The position numbers and the translations under genes were made by a program. Shown piece by piece: positions 1-5,540 of a DNA stretch of 5,540 bases. This stretch comes from Candidatus Firestoneibacteriota bacterium (lineage in GTDB: Bacteria; JACRDZ01), in NCBI GenBank assembly GCA_016212735.1, contig JACRDZ010000006.1, positions 1-5,540 of the forward strand, written 5' to 3'. The notes under the pieces were generated by a model. The model was not told the origin of the DNA. It did no database searches and worked only from the letters and a program-made list of their open reading frames with translations. Every line of letters begins with the position of its first letter. Within the stretch, counting starts at the first letter, position 1.

Positions 1-2
1 AA

Positions 3-1037
3 AATTGCAAGAAAGTATTAACTGATGAATTTTTTGGAAAAGTAACATTAATACAATTGGAAGTTTCCCATCATGAAATGGAGAGAGCTCCGGTTGCCCT
101 TGATAATCCAAAATGGGCAAAACCATTTGAGTTTTTCTACAGCTTTGTAAAACTGCCTAAATACGGCGGAGTTGATCCGACAGGATTTATGGCGGTATTT
201 TTTCCTATAATATTTGGTATGATGGTAGGAGATATTGGATATGGTATAATTATTTATGGCATTGCGATAATGTTTAAAAAAGCATCAAAAGGAAACGATT
301 TCGCGGCAGTTGTTCACGGAGTTCTTAAGTTATCATCAATTGGAGCTATAGTATGGGGTTTTGTATATTATGAAGCTTTTGGTGATTTGTTGGAAAAAAT
401 GGTACCTATTCATCCGCATATTATCATGGAAACACCTTTTAGGATAGGATTTCCATTAAACAGAATGGAATTCATGCAAGCTTTGCTTGTTCTGTCAGTA
501 GTAATGGGAATGACCCATATAGGATTTGGATTATTTTATGGAATTAAAAATGGTTTGGCTGAACATAATAATAAACATGCTTTAGAAAAAGCCGGAATGC
601 TTGGTATCTTTGCAATTGGGCCTCTATTCCTTGTTCTCGGTGTTATGGGAAGCTTTTTTACAGCACTGGGTGGGATAATAATGTTTGCAGGCTTGATTGC
701 TACGGCAGCTGGTGGTGGAATTAAAGGAGTTATAGAAATATTTGGTACGCTTAGCAATGTGTTTTCATATGCGCGTATTATGGCAATCGGACTTGCGGGT
801 GTTATTCTTGGAGTAGTTGCAAATGAATTAGGTAAAGGTATGAGTGGGATGGGCGGTACTGGAATGGTAATCGGTGGATTTTTTATTGCTGCATTTCTTC
901 ATATAATTAATATAGTTGTTAGTGCGTTTAGTCCTTCTATTCACACTTTGCGTTTGCATTTAGTTGAATGTTTTACTAAATTCTACGAACCAGCAGAGAG
1001 TGAATATAAACCTTTTAAAAAGACAGGGGGTGAATGA
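3..1037 (+). CDS. atpI: V/A-type ATPase subunit I (a subunit), 5'-truncated, membrane half
   Basis: This is the stator subunit of the membrane Vo motor; it carries the ion half-channels facing the c-ring. The frame is open from the window edge through codon 3-5. The TTG at 57 is therefore an internal codon, and the gene starts upstream. About 344 residues are visible of a family usually near 600-700; the cytosolic N-terminal domain is missing. Numbering from codon 57, family landmarks are PFEFFYSF (23-30), DPTGFMAVFFPIIFGMMVGD (40-59), several hydrophobic segments (about 43-73, 88-106, 138-164, 182-217, 228-256, 268-291) and FSYARIMAIGLAG. In the last motif Arg240 (bases 774-776) matches the essential channel Arg that faces the c-ring carboxylate. 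The end, HTLRLHLVECFTKFYE followed by YKPF, is typical of the family. The TGA at 1035-1037 lies just before the subunit K start, so translation of the two is probably coupled. The identity is very secure. Confidence 0.96.
   Translation, partial: NCKKVLTDEFFGKVTLIQLEVSHHEMERAPVALDNPKWAKPFEFFYSFVKLPKYGGVDPTGFMAVFFPIIFGMMVGDIGYGIIIYGIAIMFKKASKGNDFAAVVHGVLKLSSIGAIVWGFVYYEAFGDLLEKMVPIHPHIIMETPFRIGFPLNRMEFMQALLVLSVVMGMTHIGFGLFYGIKNGLAEHNNKHALEKAGMLGIFAIGPLFLVLGVMGSFFTALGGIIMFAGLIATAAGGGIKGVIEIFGTLSNVFSYARIMAIGLAGVILGVVANELGKGMSGMGGTGMVIGGFFIAAFLHIINIVVSAFSPSIHTLRLHLVECFTKFYEPAESEYKPFKKTGGE
1025..1033 (+). promoter_or_regulatory. Ribosome binding site of subunit K, decides the start
   Basis: AGGGGGTGA differs from the ideal AGGAGGTGA at one base. 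The gap from its AGGGGG core to the ATG at 1040 is 9 bases, but only 3 bases to the ATG at 1034. This favours 1040 as the start of subunit K. The site lies inside the last codons of subunit I, as expected for coupled translation. Confidence 0.7.
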
Positions 1038-1039
1038 AC

Positions 1040-1309
1040 ATGGCAGAAGGAGCAGAAGTAGTTGCAACAGCAGTAACAATGCCTCAAGTTTGGAAAACAG
1101 TGGCATTAGTAGCAGGAGCAGTGTTATCAGTTGGCATAACAGCATTGATGACAGGTTATACGCAGGCAAAAATTGGTCAAGCAGGTTGTGGTGCAATGGC
1201 AGAAAAACCAGAAGTAGCAGGTACGGTGTTCATATTGGTTGCTATTCCTGAAACAATGGTTGTTCTTGGATTTGTTATCGGAGCTATGGTTTTAATGTTC
1301 TTGAAATAG
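1040..1309 (+). CDS. atpK: V/A-type ATPase subunit K (c-ring proteolipid), single hairpin
   Basis: This is the c subunit, whose copies form the rotating membrane ring carrying H+ or Na+. It has 89 residues from ATG 1040; an in-frame ATG at 1034 would add two. A short polar N-terminus is followed by TM1 (about 18-45), a polar loop with AEKPE, and TM2 (about 60-87). The ion-binding carboxylate is Glu71 in IPETMVVLGF; Gln42 in GYTQAK lies on TM1. From memory, the second hairpin of E. hirae NtpK reads GIAQGK and VETYAILGF. The alignment places Gln42 on NtpK Gln110 and Glu71 on Glu139, with the same spacing of 29 residues. This suggests Na+ binding, but does not prove it. The protein has one hairpin, unlike the four-helix NtpK of about 156 residues. 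Alanine codons are strongly biased (13 GCA, 2 GCT), which may reflect high expression. The gene follows subunit I with almost no gap and precedes a structured spacer. Confidence 0.95.
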   Translation: MAEGAEVVATAVTMPQVWKTVALVAGAVLSVGITALMTGYTQAKIGQAGCGAMAEKPEVAGTVFILVAIPETMVVLGFVIGAMVLMFLK

Positions 1310-1331
1310 TTTTAGAAACAAAATTTATAGC

Positions 1332-1419
1332 GAAAACCGTCCGTATTTGCGGGTTTCAATTTTGAAATTTGTCCCATGATGTAAATAAATAAAAAACATC
1401 TGGGTGCGTGACGGTTTTC
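1332..1419 (+). repeat. Outer 10-bp inverted repeat enclosing two hairpins (candidate structured RNA)
   Basis: GAAAACCGTC (1332-1341) pairs perfectly with GACGGTTTTC (1410-1419). Skipping T1409, CGTA (1342-1345) can continue the stem with TGCG (1405-1408), which includes one T-G pair. Inside lie a small hairpin, TTTCA (1354-1358) with TGAAA (1363-1367), and a stronger one. The stronger hairpin pairs CCCA (1373-1376) and GATGT (1378-1382), separated by a bulged T1377, with ACATC (1396-1400) and TGGG (1401-1404) across a 13-base A/T loop. CCC 1373-1375 could instead pair with GGG 1351-1353, giving two mutually exclusive folds. The pairing is read directly from the sequence; the function is unknown. 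It does not match any riboswitch class I can recognise. Confidence 0.55.
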
Positions 1420-1425
1420 AAACTA

Positions 1426-1443
1426 AGCGATATTTATATCGCT
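1426..1443 (+). repeat. 8-bp perfect palindrome upstream of subunit E
   Basis: AGCGATAT (1426-1433) and ATATCGCT (1436-1443) are perfect inverted copies separated by TT. As RNA they would form a 7-bp stem with a four-base loop. As DNA they would be a symmetric site for a dimeric protein. The palindrome ends about 25 bases before the subunit E ribosome site. No T-run follows, so it is not a standard terminator. Confidence 0.5.
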
Positions 1444-1467
1444 AGATTAAAAGATTAGATTATGATA

Positions 1468-1474
1468 GGGAGAG
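1468..1474 (+). promoter_or_regulatory. Ribosome binding site of subunit E, decides the start
   Basis: GGGAGAG sits with its GGGAG core 10 bases before ATG 1483. The in-frame ATG at 1462 lies upstream of this site and has only AT-rich sequence without a Shine-Dalgarno match before it. The start at 1483 is therefore preferred. Confidence 0.6.
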
Positions 1475-1482
1475 ATGATGCT

Positions 1483-2070
1483 ATGTCGTTAGATAAAATA
1501 TTTGATTCTCTTGATGAAGAAGCTGTACGTCAACGTGAAGATCTATTGGTTAAAGCTAAATCTGAAGCAGAAAAAATTATTCAGGAAGCTGAAGAGGAAT
1601 CTCAGCGAACAGTTCAGTCGCATATTGAAAAAATGAATGTTACGCTTCGTGGCGAACGTGCAAGAATTCAAATTGTAGCTGAGCTGGATAGAAAAAGAAA
1701 AATAATTAAAGCAAAAGAAGACCACTCATCTAGTGTGTTTTTAGAAGTTGAAAAAAATTTAAAAGCTTATAGAGAGAAGCAGGAAGCTTATAAAAAAGTG
1801 CTTAAAGGATTACTTATTGAATCCTTAAATGAAGTTAAGGGGAAAAATATTATAGTTATTGTGGATAAAAAAGATGAAGCTTTAGCTAATAATATTTTAA
1901 AGGAATTGAATTTAAATCACGAAATTAAGGTGGGAGATGATTGCATTGGCGGTATTTCTCTCCAGGTCGATGGTAATCGTGTTAAAGTTTTTAATACATT
2001 CGAGTCACGACTAGATAAAGCTAAAAAAATAATTAAAACTCAACTTACTGAGGTGCTGTTTGGTGCTTGA
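1483..2070 (+). CDS. atpE: V/A-type ATPase subunit E (peripheral stalk)
   Basis: This subunit pairs with the small G/H-type subunit to form the peripheral stalk that holds the catalytic head against rotation. It has 195 residues from ATG 1483, close to the family's usual 185-210. Residues about 10-105 are a long charged helix rich in Glu, Lys, Gln and Ala (for example KAKSEAEKIIQEAEEE), as expected for the stalk coiled coil. The C-terminal globular part ends with GGISLQVDGNRVKVFNTFES and then RLDKAKKI and LTEVLFGA. This is the conserved signature that contacts the top of subunit B. The gene follows the structured spacer and overlaps the start of subunit C by 8 bases, so C is probably translated by the same ribosomes. 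The identity is secure from the C-terminal motif and the gene order. The 1462 start would add only seven residues. Confidence 0.94.
   Translation: MSLDKIFDSLDEEAVRQREDLLVKAKSEAEKIIQEAEEESQRTVQSHIEKMNVTLRGERARIQIVAELDRKRKIIKAKEDHSSSVFLEVEKNLKAYREKQEAYKKVLKGLLIESLNEVKGKNIIVIVDKKDEALANNILKELNLNHEIKVGDDCIGGISLQVDGNRVKVFNTFESRLDKAKKIIKTQLTEVLFGA
2050..2055 (+). promoter_or_regulatory. Ribosome binding site of subunit C
   Basis: GAGGTG lies inside the last codons of subunit E. From its GAGG the gap is 6 bases to TTG 2060 and 9 bases to GTG 2063. Both fit, so the start of subunit C stays ambiguous by one codon. GTG is chosen because it is usually the stronger start codon. Confidence 0.55.
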
Positions 2071-3619
2071 AATACAATCTGAAGTGCTTCAAGGTAATTA
2101 TGGATATGTAAATGCTCGAGTAAGAGCGATGAAAAGTGTTCTTCTTGGACGAGAATTTTATGAAGATTTATTAAAAACAAGCGATTTCTCTGGCATAATG
2201 GGATTGTTAGATAAAACTCCATATAAAACTGAGATTCAAGAGTGTGCTATTTCTCGCTCTGGAGTTGAAGGAATTGATGAGGCTCTCAAGAGAAACTTAG
2301 CGCGAACCTTCCGAAAAATTTTAAGTTTTGCAGGAAGTGAACCGCGAGAATTGATTTTAATGATTTTAGGCAGATGGGATCTGCACAATATAATAACTAT
2401 TTTACGCGGAGTACATATAAAAGTACCAACAGAACAAATTCTTGAGAGTCTTATCCCCGCTGGTGAAATGGATGTGTCTCCATTGAATCAGCTTGCTAAT
2501 GAGCAGAGCATTAAGGGTTGTATTGATGTTCTTGCAACATGGGGCTCTCCATATGCTCGTGTATTAAATGAAAAATATGGAGAATATGTTGAAGAAAATG
2601 ACATCTCTATATTAGAATTAGCCCTGGATAAAGCGTATTATGCAAATGCATTGGAAAAATTAAAAAAAATTGGAAATATTAATTATAAGATAGTAAAAAA
2701 TCTTATAGTTTATGAAATAGATGCTATTAATGTTACAACAATTTTGAGGCTTCAAAAGTTAACAATAGAAGATCTTCTTAAAAGAAGGAAGATGGCTCAG
2801 GAAGAAGAGAAAAAAGAAGTAAAAGCTGAACCTGAAGGGTATATATCAAAAACTAAAGCCTGGTGGCGGGAGATGACCACTCCAATTGAATCGTCGGATA
2901 AGAAGAGTAATATTAAAGAATCAAAATTATCTATTTTTTGGGATAATTGTAAACGTTTATTGAAATTAAAATATAAAGAGTATGAAAAGGCTAAAGAGAT
3001 ATTGTATAAAAAGATCGCACAAGAAAAAAGTGTTTTTAAGAAAATAAAACTTTTCTTGAACGCTGATTTATTTAAAACGTCTAATAAAAAAGCAAGCAAA
3101 AATAAATCGGATTTTAAATATCTGCTTAATGATATTAAACAGGCATATAGAAAAATTGAGGGAATACTGCTTAAAGCTAAAAAAGCTGAAAACGAAGATG
3201 AAGCAAAAAAACAAGAAGAAGCACAAAAAAATGAAGAAATGAGACGAAATCGTATTGAAGAATTTTATATTCCGGGTGGTAATGAAATTAATAAAGAGCA
3301 TTTCATAAATGTATGTTTAAATCTTGATGTTGAAAAAGTAGTTAAAGACCTGGAGCAAACTTCTTATGGAAAAGCATTAAGAGATTTGATGGATCGCTAT
3401 CAGGAATATAATACTCTTTCACTGTTAGAGCGAAAAATCGAAGAAATGATAATTACAAAAAGTGTTGGAACATATAATAAAGGTCCATTATCTATAGGTA
3501 TTCCAATTGGTTATATCTGGAAGAAATATAATGAAATTGTAAATTTGAGAATTATTGTTAGGTGTAAAGGTATTGGAATGCCGGATAGAAAAATACGTGA
3601 GGAGCTAATAATTGTATAA
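2063..3619 (+). CDS. atpC: V/A-type ATPase subunit C (d/AC39-like), with large Lys-rich insert
   Basis: This subunit is the funnel-shaped socket that couples the central shaft (D/F) to the K ring. It has 518 residues from GTG 2063 (519 from TTG 2060), while the family usually has about 320-390. The family's pseudo-repeated helical motifs are visible. They are YGYVNARVRAMK near the N-terminus, RWDLHNIITILRG (104-116), YEIDAINVTTILRLQK (217-232), YIPGGNEI (402-409) and KKYNEIVNLRIIVRCKG (487-503), followed by GMPDRKIREEL. Between the second and third lies a foreign-looking block of about 150 residues (244-396). Removing it leaves about 365 residues, a normal length. The reading frame is intact and the flanking motifs are well kept, so the protein is probably functional rather than decayed. 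The gene overlaps E at its start and F at its end by 8 bases each. The family call is secure; the role of the insert is unknown. Confidence 0.93.
   Translation: MLEIQSEVLQGNYGYVNARVRAMKSVLLGREFYEDLLKTSDFSGIMGLLDKTPYKTEIQECAISRSGVEGIDEALKRNLARTFRKILSFAGSEPRELILMILGRWDLHNIITILRGVHIKVPTEQILESLIPAGEMDVSPLNQLANEQSIKGCIDVLATWGSPYARVLNEKYGEYVEENDISILELALDKAYYANALEKLKKIGNINYKIVKNLIVYEIDAINVTTILRLQKLTIEDLLKRRKMAQEEEKKEVKAEPEGYISKTKAWWREMTTPIESSDKKSNIKESKLSIFWDNCKRLLKLKYKEYEKAKEILYKKIAQEKSVFKKIKLFLNADLFKTSNKKASKNKSDFKYLLNDIKQAYRKIEGILLKAKKAENEDEAKKQEEAQKNEEMRRNRIEEFYIPGGNEINKEHFINVCLNLDVEKVVKDLEQTSYGKALRDLMDRYQEYNTLSLLERKIEEMIITKSVGTYNKGPLSIGIPIGYIWKKYNEIVNLRIIVRCKGIGMPDRKIREELIIV
2792..3250 (+). other. 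Lineage-specific insert within subunit C
   Basis: These codons encode about residues 244-396 of subunit C, between the ILRLQK motif and the YIPGG motif that normally follow each other closely. The block is very lysine-rich: about 37 Lys in the 160 residues at and around it. It mixes Glu/Lys helical stretches (KLKYKEYEKAKEILYKK, EDEAKKQEEAQKNEEMRR) with a Trp-containing part (KTKAWWREM, SIFWDNCKRL). It looks largely helical or coiled-coil and positively charged. I recognise no known domain. The boundaries are estimated from where the family motifs stop and resume, and could shift by about 10 residues. Confidence 0.75.
3599..3604 (+). promoter_or_regulatory. Ribosome binding site of subunit F, supports the TTG start
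   Basis: GAGGAG ends 7 bases before TTG 3612, which is ideal spacing. No ATG or GTG start in this frame fits the family N-terminus better. The site lies in the last codons of subunit C. Confidence 0.75.
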
Positions 3620-3953
3620 AGTCGTTGTAATTTCTGATAAAGATACAGTATATGGTTTTAGGCTCGCCGGGATAGATGGGTATGAAGCTACAAATGGCGA
3701 AGAAGCCAAAAAAATTTTAGTATCGTTGCTTAATGATGATACTATTGGAATAATAGGGCTGAATGAAGGATTTATAACAGCTATAGATCAACGTACCCAG
3801 GAAAAGATTGATAGTGTTTATCGTCCGATAGTTGTTGCTTTGCCTGTTAGAGATAAACTCGATTTGTCAGACGTTGGTAATGCCCGACGTGGTTATCTGG
3901 CACGCCTTATTCGTAAAGCTATTGGATTTGATATTACCTTGGGTAAAAAATAA
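3612..3953 (+). CDS. atpF: V/A-type ATPase subunit F (central shaft; called G in E. hirae)
   Basis: This is the small shaft subunit that binds subunit D in the rotating central stalk; in related enzymes it tunes ATP hydrolysis. It has 113 residues, slightly longer than the usual 100-110. The N-terminus KVVVISDKDTVYGFRLAGI is the family signature. A Rossmann-like alternation of strands and helices follows, including TIGIIGLNEGF and the strand before the Pro of RPIVVALPV. The C-terminal helix RRGYLARLIRKAIGFDI is typical of bacterial forms. TTG at 3612 is chosen because a strong GAGGAG stands at the right distance and the family N-terminus begins there. The start overlaps the subunit C stop (TAA 3617-3619) by 8 bases, so coupled translation is likely. 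Identity is secure. Confidence 0.94.
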   Translation: MYKVVVISDKDTVYGFRLAGIDGYEATNGEEAKKILVSLLNDDTIGIIGLNEGFITAIDQRTQEKIDSVYRPIVVALPVRDKLDLSDVGNARRGYLARLIRKAIGFDITLGKK

Positions 3954-4033
3954 TATCTTTATCTAAAATAATTAATAAATATTGCCGATAATTGATATAA
4001 ATAATAATTGACTATAAAAGTGAGGGTAACGAT
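3954..4033 (+). other. AT-rich F-A spacer
   Basis: This 80-base gene-free stretch contains no convincing hairpin or terminator. A TTGATA (3992-3997) and a TATAAA (4013-4018) are 15 bases apart. Transcription from them would begin inside the subunit A ribosome site, so I do not call a promoter. Its 3' end holds the ribosome site of subunit A. Confidence 0.5.
4022..4026 (+). promoter_or_regulatory. Ribosome binding site of subunit A
   Basis: GAGGG ends 7 bases before ATG 4034. It supports that ATG as the start, which also gives the usual [18 protein letters not shown] N-terminus. Confidence 0.7.
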
Positions 4034-5540
4034 ATGTTAAAAGGCAGAATTAGTAAAATATCAGGACCAGTTGTTATAGCAAAAGAGATGACTGGCGCAA
4101 AGATGTATGACGTTGTTAAGGTTGGTGATTTAAAGTTAATAGGTGAAATTATTCGTCTGGAAGGTGACAAGGCAACGATTCAGGTTTATGAAGATACATC
4201 AGGATTGATTGTTAATGATTATATTATTAGTACTGAAAAACCACTTACTATTGAATTAGGACCGGGACTTCTAACATCAATTTATGATGGTATTCAAAGA
4301 CCATTGCCTGAAATTGCCAAAGAGCATGGTGAGTTTATATCAAGAGGTGTTGAAGTTTCAGCTTTGGATACAAATAAAAAATGGGTATTTAAGTCAACTG
4401 TAAAAGTTGGGGATCAGGTTTCAGCCGGAGATGTTGTTGGTATAGTTAAAGAAACTGAAATATTTGAACATAGAATTATGGTTTCTCCTGAAGTGCAGGG
4501 TGTACATAAAGTTGCTAAAGTTGTTAAGGATGGGGAATTTACTGTTAATGACACAGTAGTTACATTAGAAAATAATTATGAAATAAAATTAAAACAAATA
4601 TGGCCTGTTCGTATAGCAAGACCATTTAAAAAGAAATTAGATCCGGATGTGCCATTTTTAACAGGGATGAGAATATTTGATACATTTTTCCCGATTGCAA
4701 AAGGTGGAAACGCAATAATACCTGGACCATTCGGCAGCGGAAAAACAGTTACTCAGCAGTCCCTGGCTAAATGGGCTGATGCAGATATTATTGTGTATGT
4801 TGGATGCGGTGAACTTGGAAATGAGATGACAGAAGTTATTGTTGAGTTCCCGCATTTGATAGATACAAAAACAAATTTACCTTTAATTCAAAGAACAAAA
4901 CTTGTTGAAAATACTTCAAATATGCCGGTTGCTGCACGTGAAGCATCAATTTATACAGGAATAACACTTGCCGAATATTTCCGTGATATGGGATATAATG
5001 TTGCTATGATGGCAGATTCTACATCACGTTGGGGTGAAGCATTGCGTGAAGTTTCTGGTCGTCTTGAAGAAATGCCCGGAGAAGAAGGTTACCCTGCATA
5101 CCTTGCTACAAGACTTGCAAATTTTTATGAAAGAAGCGGTAGAATTCAATGTTTAGGCAATAGAGCGGAAAGATCAGGTTCTATTACAATAGTTGGTGCG
5201 GTTTCACCGGCAGGCGGAGATTTTTCTGAACCAATGACACAGAATTCACTCAGAATTTCAGGTGCATTCTGGGCGCTTGATGCGAGCTTAGCACACAGAA
5301 GGCATTTTCCGGCAATTAACTGGATTAAAAGCTATACATTGTACCTCGGACAAATTCAAAACTGGTATGCAACAAATGTTGCTCCTGATTGGAAAGAGTT
5401 AAGAGATAAAGCGATGTTCCTGCTGCAGAAAGAAGTTGAATTGCAGGAAATAGTTCAGCTGGTTGGTCCTGATGCATTACCTGAATCAGAAAAAGTAATT
5501 CTGGAAGTAACGAGAATGTTAAGAGAAGATTTTTTGCAGC
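4034..5540 (+). CDS. atpA: V/A-type ATPase catalytic subunit A, 3'-truncated
   Basis: This is the nucleotide-hydrolysing subunit of the A3B3 head. The frame is open from ATG 4034 to the window edge, giving 502 residues of a family usually near 585-600; the C-terminal helical part is cut off. Domains in order are the beta-barrel N-terminus ([11 protein letters not shown]); the A-specific bulge region, about 100-185, with [20 protein letters not shown]; the P-loop GPFGSGKT (231-238, Lys237 and Thr238); [11 protein letters not shown] (257-267); [58 protein letters not shown]; and [13 protein letters not shown]. Glu260 matches the catalytic Glu261 of E. hirae subunit A. The next residue is Leu261 (CTT, 4814-4816), where the family has Arg (GERGNEM; Arg262 in E. 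hirae). All other motifs look intact. Subunit B should follow downstream. Confidence 0.97.
   Translation, partial: MLKGRISKISGPVVIAKEMTGAKMYDVVKVGDLKLIGEIIRLEGDKATIQVYEDTSGLIVNDYIISTEKPLTIELGPGLLTSIYDGIQRPLPEIAKEHGEFISRGVEVSALDTNKKWVFKSTVKVGDQVSAGDVVGIVKETEIFEHRIMVSPEVQGVHKVAKVVKDGEFTVNDTVVTLENNYEIKLKQIWPVRIARPFKKKLDPDVPFLTGMRIFDTFFPIAKGGNAIIPGPFGSGKTVTQQSLAKWADADIIVYVGCGELGNEMTEVIVEFPHLIDTKTNLPLIQRTKLVENTSNMPVAAREASIYTGITLAEYFRDMGYNVAMMADSTSRWGEALREVSGRLEEMPGEEGYPAYLATRLANFYERSGRIQCLGNRAERSGSITIVGAVSPAGGDFSEPMTQNSLRISGAFWALDASLAHRRHFPAINWIKSYTLYLGQIQNWYATNVAPDWKELRDKAMFLLQKEVELQEIVQLVGPDALPESEKVILEVTRMLREDFLQ

Larger units (their letters stand above)
1310..1482 (+). other. K-E intergenic spacer with nested inverted repeats
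   Basis: This is the longest gap in an otherwise tight operon, and I see no reading frame of note in it. It contains an outer 10-bp inverted repeat (1332-1341 with 1410-1419) enclosing two inner hairpins, then a separate palindrome at 1426-1443. No clear T-run follows any of the stems, so a simple intrinsic terminator is unlikely. The spacer may be an RNA processing or stability element, a regulatory leader for the E-C-F-A part, or a small inserted repeat. The sequence does not decide between these. Confidence 0.6.

Noticed and set aside
57..59. TTG at 57 as the start of subunit I
   Set aside because: The frame is open upstream to the window edge, and the visible part begins in the middle of the family sequence. 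This is an internal Leu codon of a truncated gene.
960..1251. Overlapping reading frames on both strands across the start of subunit K
   Set aside because: They are low-complexity shadows (Ser/Asn/Arg- or Leu-rich) of the real K gene in other frames, with no ribosome site and no family resemblance.
1362..1391. Possible promoter TTGAAA - 18 bases - TAAATA in the K-E spacer
   Set aside because: Such matches are frequent by chance in DNA this AT-rich. The boxes overlap the predicted stems, and nothing else supports a start there. It remains an open possibility only if RNA data show a start near 1400.
1396..1443. Intrinsic transcription terminator after subunit K
   Set aside because: Neither the 1373-1404 stem, the outer stem ending at 1419 nor the palindrome ending at 1443 is followed by a proper T-run, and the operon clearly continues.
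2797..3301. Reverse-strand reading frames opposite the insert in subunit C
   Set aside because: Phe/Leu/Ile/Ser-rich translations are what the complement of A-rich Lys/Glu codons gives. The + strand frame runs unbroken through the region and is flanked by conserved subunit C sequence.
3992..4018. Possible promoter TTGATA - 15 bases - TATAAA before subunit A
   Set aside because: The spacing is short, and transcription would begin inside the Shine-Dalgarno sequence of subunit A, leaving almost no leader.
4658..4855. Reverse-strand reading frame inside subunit A
   Set aside because: It lies opposite the P-loop region of a strongly conserved + strand gene and resembles nothing; it is a shadow frame.

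Overview
This window is part of a bacterial V/A-type (rotary) ATPase operon. All genes lie on the + strand, in the order subunit I (a) - K (c) - E - C (d) - F - A. This matches the I-K-E-C-F(G)-A core order of the Enterococcus hirae ntp operon and of related clostridial-type operons. Both ends are cut: subunit I lacks its cytosolic N-terminal half, and catalytic subunit A lacks roughly its last 85-100 residues. Subunits B and D would be expected downstream, and a G/H-type stalk subunit upstream of I. The DNA is clearly AT-rich, with many A/T-ending codons and strong GAGG-type ribosome sites. That suits a low-GC, probably anaerobic or fermentative bacterium (Firmicutes-, Elusimicrobiota- or spirochaete-like). 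I cannot name the lineage from sequence alone.

Layout. Positions 3-1037 hold the membrane half of subunit I. It runs directly into the small c-ring subunit K (1040-1309). A 173-base gap (1310-1482) follows, packed with nested inverted repeats that look like a structured RNA element. Then come E (1483-2070), C (2063-3619) and F (3612-3953). E/C and C/F overlap by 8 bases each, and C and F use non-ATG starts, which implies translational coupling. A gene-free 80-base AT-rich spacer (3954-4033) precedes subunit A (4034 to the window end).

How the parts work together. I and the K ring form the ion-conducting Vo motor. C is the socket joining the K ring to the central shaft. F belongs to the central shaft with D. 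E is a peripheral stalk subunit. A, with B, forms the ATP-hydrolysing or ATP-synthesising head. The K ring carries a Gln/Pro-Glu-Thr arrangement that aligns with the Na+ site of E. hirae NtpK, so Na+ coupling is plausible.

The system itself is known. The parts deserving a second look are: (i) a lysine-rich insert of about 150 residues inside subunit C; (ii) a Leu in place of the near-invariant Arg of the GERGNEM motif in subunit A; (iii) the structured element between K and E; and (iv) a single-hairpin, possibly Na+-binding c subunit. I see no mobile element, tRNA, rRNA or CRISPR array.
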